From Hexactinellida sp. DTS-2022 (lineage: Eukaryota > Porifera > Hexactinellida), in the NCBI GenBank assembly GCA_028753945.1, contig JAPNXP010000009.1, positions 6,448,001-6,512,000 of the forward strand: 64,000 bases of DNA, given 5' to 3'. Below, piece by piece: positions 20,547 to 32,800 of this stretch. The notes below the pieces were generated by a model. The model did no database searches and was not told the origin of the DNA. It saw nothing but the letters and a program-made list of their open reading frames with translations. Position numbers and translations under genes: made by a program. Each line of letters starts with the position of its first letter. The first letter of the stretch is position 1.

Positions 20547-23500
20547 CTATACACACACTTATTAAGGGTGCTCTGTACTGATATTTTGACACCCGACGAC
20601 CTAATGTTTTTATTGCGTTTTTGGATAGTACAAATATATCTAAGATATCCCTGAAAATATTAGAGTTCTACTATGTATATAACCTTAGTTATGAACTAGA
20701 CAATGTCAATATAGGCCTAATCCATACTAGGCAAATATTTAAAAAAAATTTTTATGTTAGTTTTTAGCGCGAAACATGTCAATTATAAAATATACCTGAG
20801 TCAATACTCAATGTTTTAAATCGAACCGAAATATGCTTTTTCTTTAATCTACTCTATGTTATTGTCATTTTTGAGAAATTGGTCAAAAAAAAACCACTAA
20901 TTTTCATTAAAAGTATACTAATTCAATTTTTTTGTATTATATTGCCAAAACTGCCCGCTTTTAAAACATGCGCCTACATATACTGAGCATTTTAAAAAAA
21001 AGTTTGACTTTCTAGAATAAAATTCTCTTTTTTACATCCATATGCCCAAATGGTCTTTTTTTACACCTTCATAATTAGCATTTAATTAATTTGTGTCGAA
21101 GTGGCTGAGTCCAGAATATGAAAGTGCGAAGAAAAGGAGTTCCTAAACTGCATAAAATAGATAATGTCATTTGAAATTAAATTAGACTATTTTTAGCAAT
21201 TTAGAGCTAAGCTCTATCTCATTTGGATCAGAAGTTGGATTTTTGTCACCCTTTTAACATATTGCCACTTTGACACCACCATATTTGGGCATTTGAAATC
21301 AGAACACATCATTCGAATCATAATATAATCCCAAAAGTTTATCCAATGAGTAAGAAATAGTATCATGATGTGACTAGAATTTTAGAGCTAGTCTCTGCAG
21401 TCCAGAGATCAAGAGTTACAAAATTTGCTTCGTCATCAAAATTGGGCACATCAAATTACCATATATGGTCATGTTAAAAAGTGTGACACCTAGAGTCCTA
21501 AAATGTATTATAAACGTATAGAAAGTCAGGTGTTTACAGTATTTTCTAATGCCTATGATAATTTTATCTCAAAGCGTTTCTGAAATATCGACAGGTGTGA
21601 AATGTTAGATTTTTTGCCCCCTTCTGTGGCCCAAAAGTCCATAACTAATCGAATAATGATTGGATCGTGTTGTGTAACGTCTCATTTTGTGCGCAAATGC
21701 TATTTCCATATTTGTATTAACAAATTGGTGTTTTATATAATACATTATTGTATATTTGAGGGCCTTGAGGTGTGAAAATATGACAAAACAGACAAAACCA
21801 TAGTCATAAATTGGTCATAACTCATGATATATTATTGTAAAAGTGTTGAAAACAAATGCTACGCATAGATAAGATGCAGGCGCATTTTTATGAAGAATAA
21901 CAATATTTTCCTGCTGTCCAATTTCCCACAGTAATATATGATCACCGGGTACTTGCATACTCTTCATATTCTTTTATGCCCCTAATTTCCTAATTTTTGA
22001 CATATTCCTGAACTTTTTGACGTGAACCTGTATATTTTGACCTGTAGGTTCCGAATTTTTTAATTTTGGGAACAATATATGGCAGTGTAGAATTTTATCA
22101 CCTCTTTTGATGTTGAAATTCGGAAAAATTCGTGGGCCGCAGCCTTAGAATGCTTATAAAACCAAAAATAATTATCAGAAAGTCAAAAAATTTCTCTGGG
22201 GTAATACATGATACATCCTCAGAACCTTGAACTAGAATTGAAAATTTTTACTTCTAACATTTTATAACGATAGTTTAGTGCACGACTGCGTTTTATGATT
22301 ATTTTGAAAAAATGCCCTTTAGCATCGTTTCTTCTGCAAAAATAAATAAAATAAAAATTATTACTGAGAGGAAATAGTCTCATAATAATATGTTCAAAAA
22401 TTCAAAAAGATTCAACAATTTTTGAAAAAATGTCATGCCCATATAAGGAAGTCGACGTCTTATTTTATTAAAAAACACCATCTTGATTGAAAATTAAGAA
22501 GAAAAAAAATCATAGAAGTCAATCTCTATCTCATCTAGAGTATTCCTAGTAGTAAATTATGCAATTCTGAGATTCACCGTGAACGCCCGAATATCAATAC
22601 AGATTACCCTTAACACACTTTATTAACTTAGCAACTAATAGCTATTAGTGGCGAATTCGCTGTGTAATGAAAACAGTCCCAATTACAGGTTTTCTGCAAT
22701 CTTTGCTATCCAGTAAGCTGCTGCACTGAAGCTGTACATTAATATTAACTGAATGGTCATTCAATAATGAACAATACTTTGGTTTTTCGTGTACAAATAT
22801 GTACTTACAGTAGGGGTAATTATTTTTGAACATTTACAGGTGAACAAGCTGTATTTTGCTATAATTTGAAATTTATTTTAATTATCTGCAGCTGTATTTC
22901 CTCAATTAATGGACGAGACTGTAAGAGGTTTTCTCGATTAAGTTCTACTTAGAGTAATTATATTTTTATATGAGTAATCATGCAATCATCGTTTTTAGTG
23001 AATTTATCCTTTTGCCTTACCCAAAAAATGATAGAATTTTTTCACTTTGACAGGCTATCTTTTGATAACTCTTTAAATAAAATTAATCTTACAATTTACT
23101 GTTAGATTAACCTTCTGTCTAATAGACGATCCCCGACAACAGTCTCAGGTCGCCACATTTAGCTAGACACTCGCTAGTAGCATTACTGTTTATTCTGTTC
23201 TATAACCACCTTTGTCCCTTTGAAGCTACCTTGAGCTTCGAGGGGTCCACATCCTGATTCTTGTTATTTATTGATTTGAATAACTAAATATTTACCTTGG
23301 TGGTTTATTCTGTCGAATGAAGTAATTTAATTTCAGAATTCTACGTAAAAGTTGCACGACTCTGTATAGTAGAACTTAGCCAGTGCATCAGTATTGGCTA
23401 GCTATCTCTGGCTTAGCGGCATACTATAGGCTTTAGAAGCAGCTTAGCTGTGAGCTGGCTGGATATATTGCTTTCAGAGCCCTACTTATTGTTTAGAATG

Positions 23501-23658
23501 TAGACAGTCAATTATATTATTATTCAATAAATTCAGTTGTTTGAAAATCTTCACTTTTATTACATTCAATACTTCTTCAAAACTGTGAGTTTTCCTATTC
23601 AAATACAAATTGTTATGCATTTAAAATATAAATTATTTCTATTTCCCTGCAGCACTTA
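20547..23658. other. 3.1-kb AT-rich gene-free region
   Basis: The longest stretch without a recognisable gene in the window. Base composition is strongly AT-rich, with many A and T runs. I found no long frame, tRNA-like pattern, obvious transposon ends or clean repeat. Some phrases recur loosely (for example TTTAGAGCTA at about 21200 and 21383). It may hold regulatory DNA or decayed mobile-element sequence, and the last few hundred bases may include 5' UTR or outron sequence of the AFF gene. Confidence 0.5.
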
Positions 23659-26600
23659 ATGTCCTCATCACCTTTTGGCAGAGACCTAGATCACCCTTTC
23701 AGACAGTTCGAGAGTCGCAATTCAAATCTGCCAGTCAGGAACGCCCACGTCCGCTTTGGTGAGCCCCAAACTTCGAAGAACAGTTCGGATCCCCTGAACC
23801 TGAAGATCTCGGAAATACTTGGCCCCTTCAATCACGTATCTCCTCACCTCCTTTCCGAGTTGAACGACAGTGAGTAATTTGACTTTTATAGTATCCTATT
23901 CCTTCTTGTTTGTATTTATTGTTGTCTTCAGGTCCAGATAATCTGTTTGGCATAGAGCGGCCAGATACGCCTACTAGTCCTCTCAGCAAGAAAATACCCT
24001 TCCGATCAACCAACTCTTTGGACAAAGTCTCGAATAATACTTCCCCTAAACACCACAGGCAGAAACCAACAGGTGCGTTATTATCTCTAGCTGCATCAAA
24101 TATTTTTATGAAATATGTATCTAATGATTATTAGAGCTATTTTATTTGGAAATTTCCCTGCTATCTCTGATGATTGCCTCTTATTTTATTACGGGGCCTA
24201 CGAAATTATCTATTTTGACGCTATATGGAACTTGTAGCAGTATGCAGTATTTACTAATACACATTGTTGTAGGGTTCCATTCTTATTAACTTAACTTCTA
24301 TTCAGTGTTTGTATTAGACAATCTTACTGTCAATTTCAAAAGCAATCTTAAATTAGGTTATTCTCGCCTGTCGTAATTAGCTAATGGGTTACTGAACTCG
24401 CTTACACTGTGACTACTAATGTTTAATTCTTTAATTATGTAAATCAGACACAAGCTATCTGTACTTAAGATTGGTTCAACCACCTGATGGCATCTGGGAA
24501 TCTTATTATGTTTAACAACACACAACTTTACAGGAAGACTTTTCAGACTAATTTGCAACTAAATTATGTATTAAGTTAGTTTCTCCGTTTGCAAAACCAC
24601 CTAATTACATCAGGATTCATTTTACAACCTATAAGTGAGCTACAGCTTACTGCTAACTTGGCACACGCAATGCTTACAGTTTGCTAGTTAGCCCATCCTC
24701 AGGTATAAGTAGTCTTCTCAATAAATTATTTAGTTATTTCTTAGATCAAAAACTAGTAAGAATGATGGGACAGAATTCCCAAACGGTCTCTGCTGCGACG
24801 AGACACACCCCCAAACATTCATTTAACGCGTCAGGGCAAAAGCCCAGCCAAGCGCTCAAGCAGCGCAAGCCGCAGCTCCCGACCGACACCAGACCCAGAC
24901 AGACCAGCCAGCACTCGCTGCACCACACGGGGAAGCACGGCTCGCGGACGCTGCTCTCCAGTCCGAGCTCTGCCGCGCCCCCGCACCGGAGCAGCTCCCC
25001 GAACGGAAAGAAGTACAAACACGAAGACAAGAAGGGGGCCCCTCCCACGGGCCCCAGCAGGAGACCGGACAAGCCGAAGTCTAAAGAGGATACCGCCGGC
25101 ACCTTTAAGAAACTGCTTAACAGCGATCCATCGACTAGCAGGATGGTTAACGGAGATTCGAATAACTTGGGACAGAGGAGTCCCCCCCGAGAGGACACCA
25201 AAACTTCGGTTGTGCCCCCGGGCCGGGCCCTGAAGCCCCCTAGCGACAGACCGCGCTCAGCGACCAGCAGGAATGCGGGAGAGGTCACTCCCAAGAAGAA
25301 CCAGCTCCCCAACCTGGACCTCTCCCTCAACAAGCAGAACCTGCAAGATGACAGTAACGACATATTCGCTTTCGGTAAGCACATTGTTAGCACCGTTTAG
25401 TGCCTAGCTGACTAATGCGTGTTTAGTGATGGAGCCCCTGCCCACCCCTCTCACGGAGATCCAGACGCCAGACGGCATCAAGAAGTTCCAACATTTCCCC
25501 AACTGTTTCATCCGATCAGTGCTGCAGGATAAGCAGGACCTGGCGCCCTGCCGGGAGGGCCATGGCGCGCCTAAGACCGGCGGCCTGCGTCCCGACAGTT
25601 CGGACAGCGAGCCCGAGGAGCCGCCGAGGCCGGACGCCCCTCCGAGCAGACTCGCCCCTGTCAGTACTGCTGTCCCGTGGTCTGTGGCAGCCCTTATCTG
25701 TCGCTCTCTTGTAGAATTTCTTAGACATCGTGGTGAGTTCTGACTCGGACAGCAGCGACTCCTCCCCGACACGCCCCGGCTCCTTTCGCGACGGGGGGGA
25801 CAGAGAGGACATATTCCTGCCCCCGTCCCCAAAGAGGACCGAGAAGGTCACGGAGTCGCCCCCAGTTCCGGGCGCCCGAGGCTGGGGCTCCTCCCCCTCC
25901 TCCGACAGCTCTAGCGGAGAGGCGGAGGACGTCTGGAGACAGGGAGAGGTCGCCCCGGCCCCCCTACACAAGTAAGAGCTGTTAATAATAGTATTAACTT
26001 ACAGGCTGCTAATTGTTAACACCTATTCATTGACCTCTGTTCCCAGGAATGTGTACCCTCAGCGGGACCCTCCCCGCTTGCCCACACCTCCCATTGAAGA
26101 GAAGCCCACCCCAATGGAACTCGCCACAGAATCGCTCATGCATTACAGCACCGCCACGGTATGTTCGGAAAGTTAAATATGTCTACGCATAGAATGCTAT
26201 GGTCTACGTTATAGTGTTACTTATATTATTGGGCGGGTTTTGATTAACATTATCTGCTTGCATAGAACTGTACTACTGTGGCAGAGTATATTTCTGTGTA
26301 CAAACAACAATAACACCCTTGAATAGATTGCTATTGTTGGTACACATGCAGTTATATTGTGTACTGCATTGTTAGGGAACAAGATTAAAGAGATTATTTA
26401 TTAGCTTATATCTTATATGCATTATGCAATAACATACAAATTAGAAAACAAGTGTTTACCTTTGATCATTTATTTTGCTCTGCAGACCAAAACTCGTGAA
26501 AGGATGTCCGACGACTCAGACGGCAGCTCTCCCGACCTGAAGCGCCTCAAGGTATCCATCTCCCTGCACAAGATAGCAGTCCCCGAGAGGAACAGGAGTC

Positions 26601-27864
26601 TCATTGTCAGCTTTCCGAGAGACAAGATCTCTCTCCCCGGCGAGAAGCCCGCCGAGAGCAAGCAGACCGCGCGAGTGCATCCCATCCAGAGACACCCCGA
26701 CTCGGGAAAGGAGATGTCTGTCGCTGCCCCCACACACAGCCACCCCCCTCGGTGAGTCCTACTAGCTATCTGGCTTCCCTTTGTTGGGATAGAGCAATGC
26801 ATATGTGCAGAGGCTCGTGACTTGTTAATTCGGAGTACAATAGAATTGATATAACTACCTCTTAGAGTAGCAGAAGTTCTTCCGCAACAGAAAATATCTC
26901 GCAAGTCCCCGCGTAACATGGTGGATCACCAGCCCCCAGACCAGCTAAGACCCAGGGAGCCCTGCTTCGACCCCCCTGTCCCCCCACAGCTGCTCGCCCC
27001 CGCTCAGAGCACCGCCAGCGACAGGTGTGGCAACAGTGAGCTCTCCTTTCAATCGAAGCTGACTCGCCTATCGACCTCGCGCGACTACCTCACGGTAAGT
27101 GACAGCTGTTAGCAGCCTTACGATAGCCTGTTCAAAACGTGTCTCCTGTTAGGAAGCGAAGGACCTGAAGCATCAAGCTGACAACTTCAAGTCCACCTAC
27201 AAGAAGGCCCTCTACTACTGCGAGGCGGCGCTCAGCTTCATGCTGTACGGGGACCAGCTGGAGGTCACCAGCAAGGGGGACGCCATCCCCACCTACCTGG
27301 ACACCTTCGACCTGCTCGACTTCGTGCTGCGGCCCTGCAACAGCAACAGCAGAGGCGGACTGGGGTTGACCAAGCAGTGTCCCCAGCTGACGACCATCTG
27401 TCTCAGGTGCCAGGCCGTCATCCTGAACAGGATATTCATTATAAAGCAGGAGACTCTGAAGAGCACGCACAGAGAGCTCCACGAGTTCTTCAGCGTCTAC
27501 AAGTCGGACACGAAGGCTAAGACGCCCCTCTCGAACAAGTCTCCCTATGCTGACGGGGCCTCCTCCTGGACGCCCAACATGGTGCAGGTCCCGCAGCGGA
27601 TCGCCACTATGAACTCTGACTACCTGCAGGTAGCTACTTGTAGCATAGCTATCTTATGGTAAATGTAACTGTGTCCCCCAGGTGCTGGAGTACCAGTTCA
27701 ACAGCATGGAGCTGTGGAACAAGTCTCTGCACTACGGAGATAATTCCCTCGCGCTAATACAGCGGCTGAATGAGTCTGCAGGCAAGCCTATAGAGATCCA
27801 CAGCTCCATCAGAGACACGACTTCCTGGTGCAAACTGGGGCTGCAATTGTTGAAGAAGGATTAG
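23659..27864 (+). CDS. AFF: AF4/FMR2-family transcription elongation scaffold
   Basis: Ten predicted exons: 23659-23869, 23932-24072, 24703 (or 24745)-25374, 25427-25659, 25715-25971, 26047-26158, 26486-26751, 26866-27094, 27153-27629, 27682-27864; about 926 aa. Scaffold of the super elongation complex, which brings P-TEFb and ELL to RNA polymerase II (human AFF1-4, fly lilliputian). The middle carries the ALF-type motif PLPTPLTEIQTP, Ser/Asp-rich runs (SSDSDSSDSSP) and basic, Pro-rich linkers. The C-terminal homology domain spans the last two exons: KALYYCEAALSF, CLRCQAVILNRIFIIKQE, VPQRIATMNSDYLQV. Introns are 52-75 bp except three of 114, 327 and 630 bp. A CTGCAG lies six bases before the ATG. 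The third-exon acceptor and possible extra exons in 24073-24702 are uncertain. Confidence 0.85.
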
Positions 27865-28477
27865 GTGTGATGGATGACGTCACCGGGTGTAAATATCCTT
27901 GTTTTTAAAGCATCCACTTTCAACCTATCCTCTTTTACGCTTTTAGAGATATATCTTAGATCCTCGCTCCATATAATGTATATTGAATTGACCTGTTTAA
28001 TTTTATTATTTTTATCCATCACTCATGAATCCTCCGCCCAATCAATCTCCCAATCAAGAAATCGCATTGCCACTCTATATGTGTACTATATATATATTGT
28101 TAATACAAATCTGTGAACACAAAACATAGTGAATCTCTTGTTGTAATTCTTTTGAATAATATCTCGCATACTTCTTTCTATCGCCATGATTTGCAATGGA
28201 CAAGTTGATCCCTTATTAAATTTGTGGAAGATTTGATCAATCCCTTCTACCAGCCCTCCCTCACATGATAACTTTGATATTCTAAATGACCAAATAAGGC
28301 AATGACAAATTAAAGTTACACTTATCCCACAAATAATTTGCATGATTTGCTACCTTATTTGGGAATAGTAGAGTTTGGTTATCAGGCCACACGAGTAGAT
28401 TTATTTAATTTTAAGTCTCGATAGTGATATGTACTGATATCACGAGCTTATAGAGTGACACACTAAACATAGCTCAG
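27865..28477. other. AT-rich spacer, nothing recognised
   Basis: 613 bp between the AFF gene and the TM2-like gene. No coding frame or RNA gene is seen. Confidence 0.5.
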
Positions 28478-29062
28478 ATGCGCCATCAGCTGCTGCTGCT
28501 TCTGTTCTGTATGAACGCTTGTCTGGCCCTCCCTAACGCCTGTAGCTCGCCACAGGAATGTTCCCCTATCCCTATAGCACAGGACAGCATCCAGGTCCGC
28601 TGCATAGACAGCGTGTGTGTGTGTAATACCAGCTGTTTCTATCTCAGTTCTAACAGCAGTCCTCCCTGCCTCCTAAACTCGGCTTGCTACTCATATTCGC
28701 CGGAACTTGACACCTGCGCCCTCGTCTCTAAGCGCCTCGTAGACTCTGTTATTTTCGCGATATTCCTTGGCTACGCGGGAGGGGCTAACTACTACGTAGG
28801 GCGGTACACTCTCGCTATAATACAGTCCGTGTTGCTAGCGGTCGCGCTCTCTTGCTGCTGCTGCGTGTGCGCATTTAACTCCTACACGCTGTACAAGAGC
28901 AACACTGAGGACCCAGGCTGCTTGTTTTATCTAGGGATCTTTGGTGTCCTTGTTCTCTTTGTGCTGAGCGGCTCCTCGTTTGTGTGGTGGTTTCTGGATA
29001 TATTCCTCTTCGCGACGAACTCAAACCTGGACGGGAATGGCTGTCCCCTCTCTCTCAGCTGA
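28478..29062 (+). CDS. TM2-domain-like membrane protein
   Basis: Single exon, 194 aa. N-terminal signal peptide (leucine-rich, to about residue 17), then a cysteine-rich extracellular part to about residue 80, then three hydrophobic segments. The pattern VIFAIFLGYAGGANYYVGRY and the C-terminal SFVWWFLDIFLF resemble the TM2 domain (fly amaretto/almondex and vertebrate TM2D proteins: a glycine-rich hairpin between two helices ending in Trp-Trp-x-x-Asp). Function is inferred only by family: TM2D proteins affect Notch signalling and phagocytosis. The ATG directly follows CTCAG. Confidence 0.65.
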   Translation: MRHQLLLLLFCMNACLALPNACSSPQECSPIPIAQDSIQVRCIDSVCVCNTSCFYLSSNSSPPCLLNSACYSYSPELDTCALVSKRLVDSVIFAIFLGYAGGANYYVGRYTLAIIQSVLLAVALSCCCCVCAFNSYTLYKSNTEDPGCLFYLGIFGVLVLFVLSGSSFVWWFLDIFLFATNSNLDGNGCPLSLS

Positions 29063-29198
29063 CACCTGCGCTAGCTGGATACTTGTACAGTTTGGATGTT
29101 TTTATTGTAAAGAGAGTAAATATTTTTGCTTTTTATCCGTTGCTTAAGTGTTCGGGACTGTATCTAAGCTGTTGACGGACAATACAGTGCTATAGCGT

Positions 29199-29771
29199 AT
29201 GTCAGTGCAGGACTCGCCTGACCTAATGGCGGAGGCGGCGCCCGCTCAGCCGGCAGAGGACCCAGCCACTCTCGAGCTGAAGCAGAAGATTCTGGCCAAC
29301 TTCTCGGTGTTTGACCACGAGAACACCAAGACCGTGGACGTGAGCGAGGTGAGGGCCATAATCGCCTCCCTGGAGCTGTACCCCACTCAGACGGAGCTGC
29401 ACGACCTGGTCACGGAGATGGAGGAGGAGGAGCCCACCGGCTACATCACCTACCTCAGATTCGAGCCGGTCAGTTGCTGTACAAGTTGCTAGCTGCTGTA
29501 CTTATGTGTTCAGGTTGCGCTGAAAGCCGTGACGGAAAAACGGTACTCCCCTGCCACCGAGGAGACCCTGCTGAAGGCGTTCGAGACTCTGGACTGCGAG
29601 AACCGGAACTTCCTGACGCCTAAGGAGATGCAGCAGCACCTGTCGGAGGGGGAGGACTCCTTCTCGAAGGAAGAGCTGAACGAGTTCCTGCACTCGGCAG
29701 TGGACCCCAGCACAGGGAATATTAACTATAGGGACTTTGTCCAGTTCATGCTGGAACAGGACCCTGTCTAA
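29199..29771 (+). CDS. EFCAB2: EF-hand dynein regulatory complex subunit 8
   Basis: Two exons, 29199-29468 and 29514-29771, with a 45-bp intron; 175 aa. Subunit of the nexin-dynein regulatory complex in motile cilia and flagella. NFSVFDHENTKTVDVSEVRA, LVTEMEEEEPTGYITY and AFETLDCENRNFLTPKEM align closely with EFCAB2/DRC8. Two pairs of calmodulin-like EF-hands are visible, with degenerate calcium loops in at least the first and third. Its presence implies that the organism builds motile cilia. Confidence 0.92.
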
Positions 29772-29839
29772 CTACCCGATCACTCGTTACTGTATGTGTT
29801 AACGTGCTATGTACTGCTGTTATATTAGTCTAGCATGCT

Positions 29840-32800
29840 ATGGAGCGGGCAAGGCCGCGCAGTGATACGAAGAGCGACAACTTCAAAGTGGGCGTGAGGG
29901 TGCGGCCGCCTCTGGCTAGAGAGTCAGCCGGCACCAGGTGTGTGCACCTGGAGCACGGGGGCGTGACTGTGTTCCGGGGCAGCTTCGGGCCCGAGGGGAG
30001 AGACAAGAGCTCCTCGCAAGCTCTCATCGACGTCACGGACCTAGCCAGCCTCCACCACCCGGACAACAAGCCCCAGAGCTACTTCTACGACAGTCTCTTC
30101 GCCCCCGGGGCTCTACAGGTAACCCAGCTATCTCACGTAGCGTAGCGTAGCTAATGCTCTGGTTAGGAGGAGGTCTACAAGACCTGCGCCCAGCCAGTGG
30201 TGCTGTCGGTGCTGGAGGGGTACAACGGGAGCGTGATCGCCTACGGACAGACCGGGACCGGGAAGACACACACGATTGAGGGGGCCGACAGCGAGGAGGA
30301 CAGGGGCGTGGTCCCCAGGTGCTCGGAGGAAATATTTAGTTTTATTCAGAACAGAGCTGAGACCGATTCTAAGTTTTTAGTGAGTTGGGTCAATAAATCA
30401 TTTATTTAAGTCATAATTATTGTAAATACAGTATATGCTACTTCTAAGTCTTGACCTTCGGCCTCATGTTGAGAGCGACCCCCGCTACCAATACGAATAT
30501 AGTGAACCCCTGAGCCGCGACTCGTGCCCGCATCATCAAGTTGGACTTCCTCTGGTTTCCTTTCAGGAAGTGGAACAGTCCAACGGTCAGGGCTGCTACT
30601 GTCAGGCCGCACCCGAGGGGCACGAATGGGTTGGCTTTAACTTTCCTCCAGAGCCGCTGCTTCCTGCTCTCGGGCTTAGAGAAGATGTAGTCGGACAGCT
30701 CGTCTGACTCGATGGACTTTCCAGTCATCACTGTCTCACGAATATCTAATTAATATTCTAACTAGACTCTAAATACAATGTAAACTAACTAAAATGTAAT
30801 GTGTAATCGCCGTATTTGCAGGTCCGTATCTCCTTTCTGGAGATCTATAACGAGCGTCTGTTGGACCTGCTGGACTCGAGTCAGGACAAGCTGCGGGTGC
30901 GAGAGGACGGGTCCGGCTGCACCTTTGTGGAGGGCCTGAGCGAGCACGTGGTGAAGTGTACCACGGATGTGAACAGACTGCTACGGAAGGGGTCCGTAGC
31001 CCGCACCACGGACGAGTCTCGGATGAATAAAGAGAGCAGTCGCAGCCACGCTGTATTCACAGTTGTGGTAGAGCGCTCGGAGGGCGGCGGTAGGGTGACC
31101 ATAGGGAAGTTGCGACTGGTGGATCTAGCCGGGTCCGAGAGGTGAGTCCCAATCTGAGACAACAGAATATACATGAACGACAGAATATGACTGAGTGCTA
31201 TATAGGTTTGATGTGGAGGCTAAGGACAAACACCTGATCGAGACCAAGAACATTAACACGTCTCTCACGACGTTCGGTAAAGTTGTGCTGGCTCTGACCA
31301 CGCCCGGCTCCCACTCGTACATCCCGTACAGAGACAGCAAGCTCACGCGCATACTGCAGGACTCTCTGGGCGGCAACAGCAAGACCTTCTTGGTATGCAC
31401 CGTCAGCCCCATGTATGACTGCTACCTGGAGACGCTAAGCACTCTGAAGTTTGCGAAGCGAGCGAAGCACATCCAGAACCGGGCGGTGGTTAACCAGGAC
31501 TTTTCTAAGAAGGCGATGCTCTCCTCGTACGAGAAGGAGATCGCGCGTCTGCACCGCGAGCTGATCGAGAGTCGGGAGGGGTGGGTCTGCGCGGGGGAGC
31601 TGGACCGGGAGCGCCAGGACAAGGAGCGGGCCGAGACCGAGAAGCGAGAGGTTATCGAGATGCTGGGGAGACAGAGAGAGGAGGCAGACAGGGCCGGACA
31701 GGAGCGGGAGAGCTTCGAGAAGAGGATACTGGAACTGGAGCAGTTGGTGCTAAAGGTCTGACAGTGGGTAGTTATAAACCGTAGCTGTACCAGTGTCTGT
31801 AGGGCGGAGATAAAGGGAGCAAGCCGAGTGGGCCGTTAATAACTCGGCAGACCGAGAGTGAGCTGCTGAGCGAGAGAGAGGCTCTGTCCGCGGAGAGGAA
31901 GCGGCTGGAGACGGAGAGACAGGTATTCGCGCGAGAGAAGGACTCCTTTCTGAGAGCCAGGACGGCCCCGGACGGACAGACGGGGTCTGACGAGGAGGAC
32001 GCCGACTCTCGGCACCGCGTGCCCAGGAGCAGCACCAGCTCCTCCATCAGCTCGCTGAGGAGCGGACAGCCCTTGTGGCCGCAGAGCCACGCCTCGCTCG
32101 CGCCCGCCGCCAGGAGTCAGCAGGGATGGGTCGGGCACCCTGTGAGTCTCCTGGTTACCTGCCCAGCACACGGTAGTTATATGTATTCAGCAGCAAGCGA
32201 GGGGCTCGGTGCCGGCGCTGTACGACCCGGCCTACAGGAAGGCTCTCTGCTCCTACGCGACGGCCCTCACCAGCCCCAAGACAGGCATCCCCTGCAAGCA
32301 GTTCGAGAACGGGCTCTCCGTCTTCTCGGGCAGCCACGCGGTGCACTGGTTCATGGAGAACATGGAGGGGGTGGCCAGTGTGGGAGCCGCGGCTGAGGTC
32401 GGACAGAAGCTGCTGAATCTCCTGGTAATCCTTATGATACAGGTATATACTGGGTATTAACATGCCGATAGGTGTTCACAAGTATGGACGGGACTCTCCA
32501 GTTTGTCCCCTCTGACACGGCCTACTACAAGTTCTCTCACGAGTACGCTCCAGGCCCAGATCGACAGAGCTCAGCTGTGCCGTCTCTCAGGTAACTCACA
32601 TTCCATATGCCAGCGCTGTAGCTTCAGATCTTCCCTCACTAGGTCCCAGAGGTCCCGGAGTCTATCCCCAGAGACGCGGCGTCTGTCCCTCCTGACGCCC
32701 GACAACCTCTCTACCAACACCTACAGTCTCCTCTCCGACACCTCCTCCGTCAGCAGCCACGCCTCCTCCTGCTCCTCGGCGCGGGCCCCCCTCGTCGAGC

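Noticed and set aside
29821-29842. ATG at 29835 as start of the kinesin gene
   Set aside because: It is out of frame with the motor domain; the ATG at 29840 opens the correct frame.
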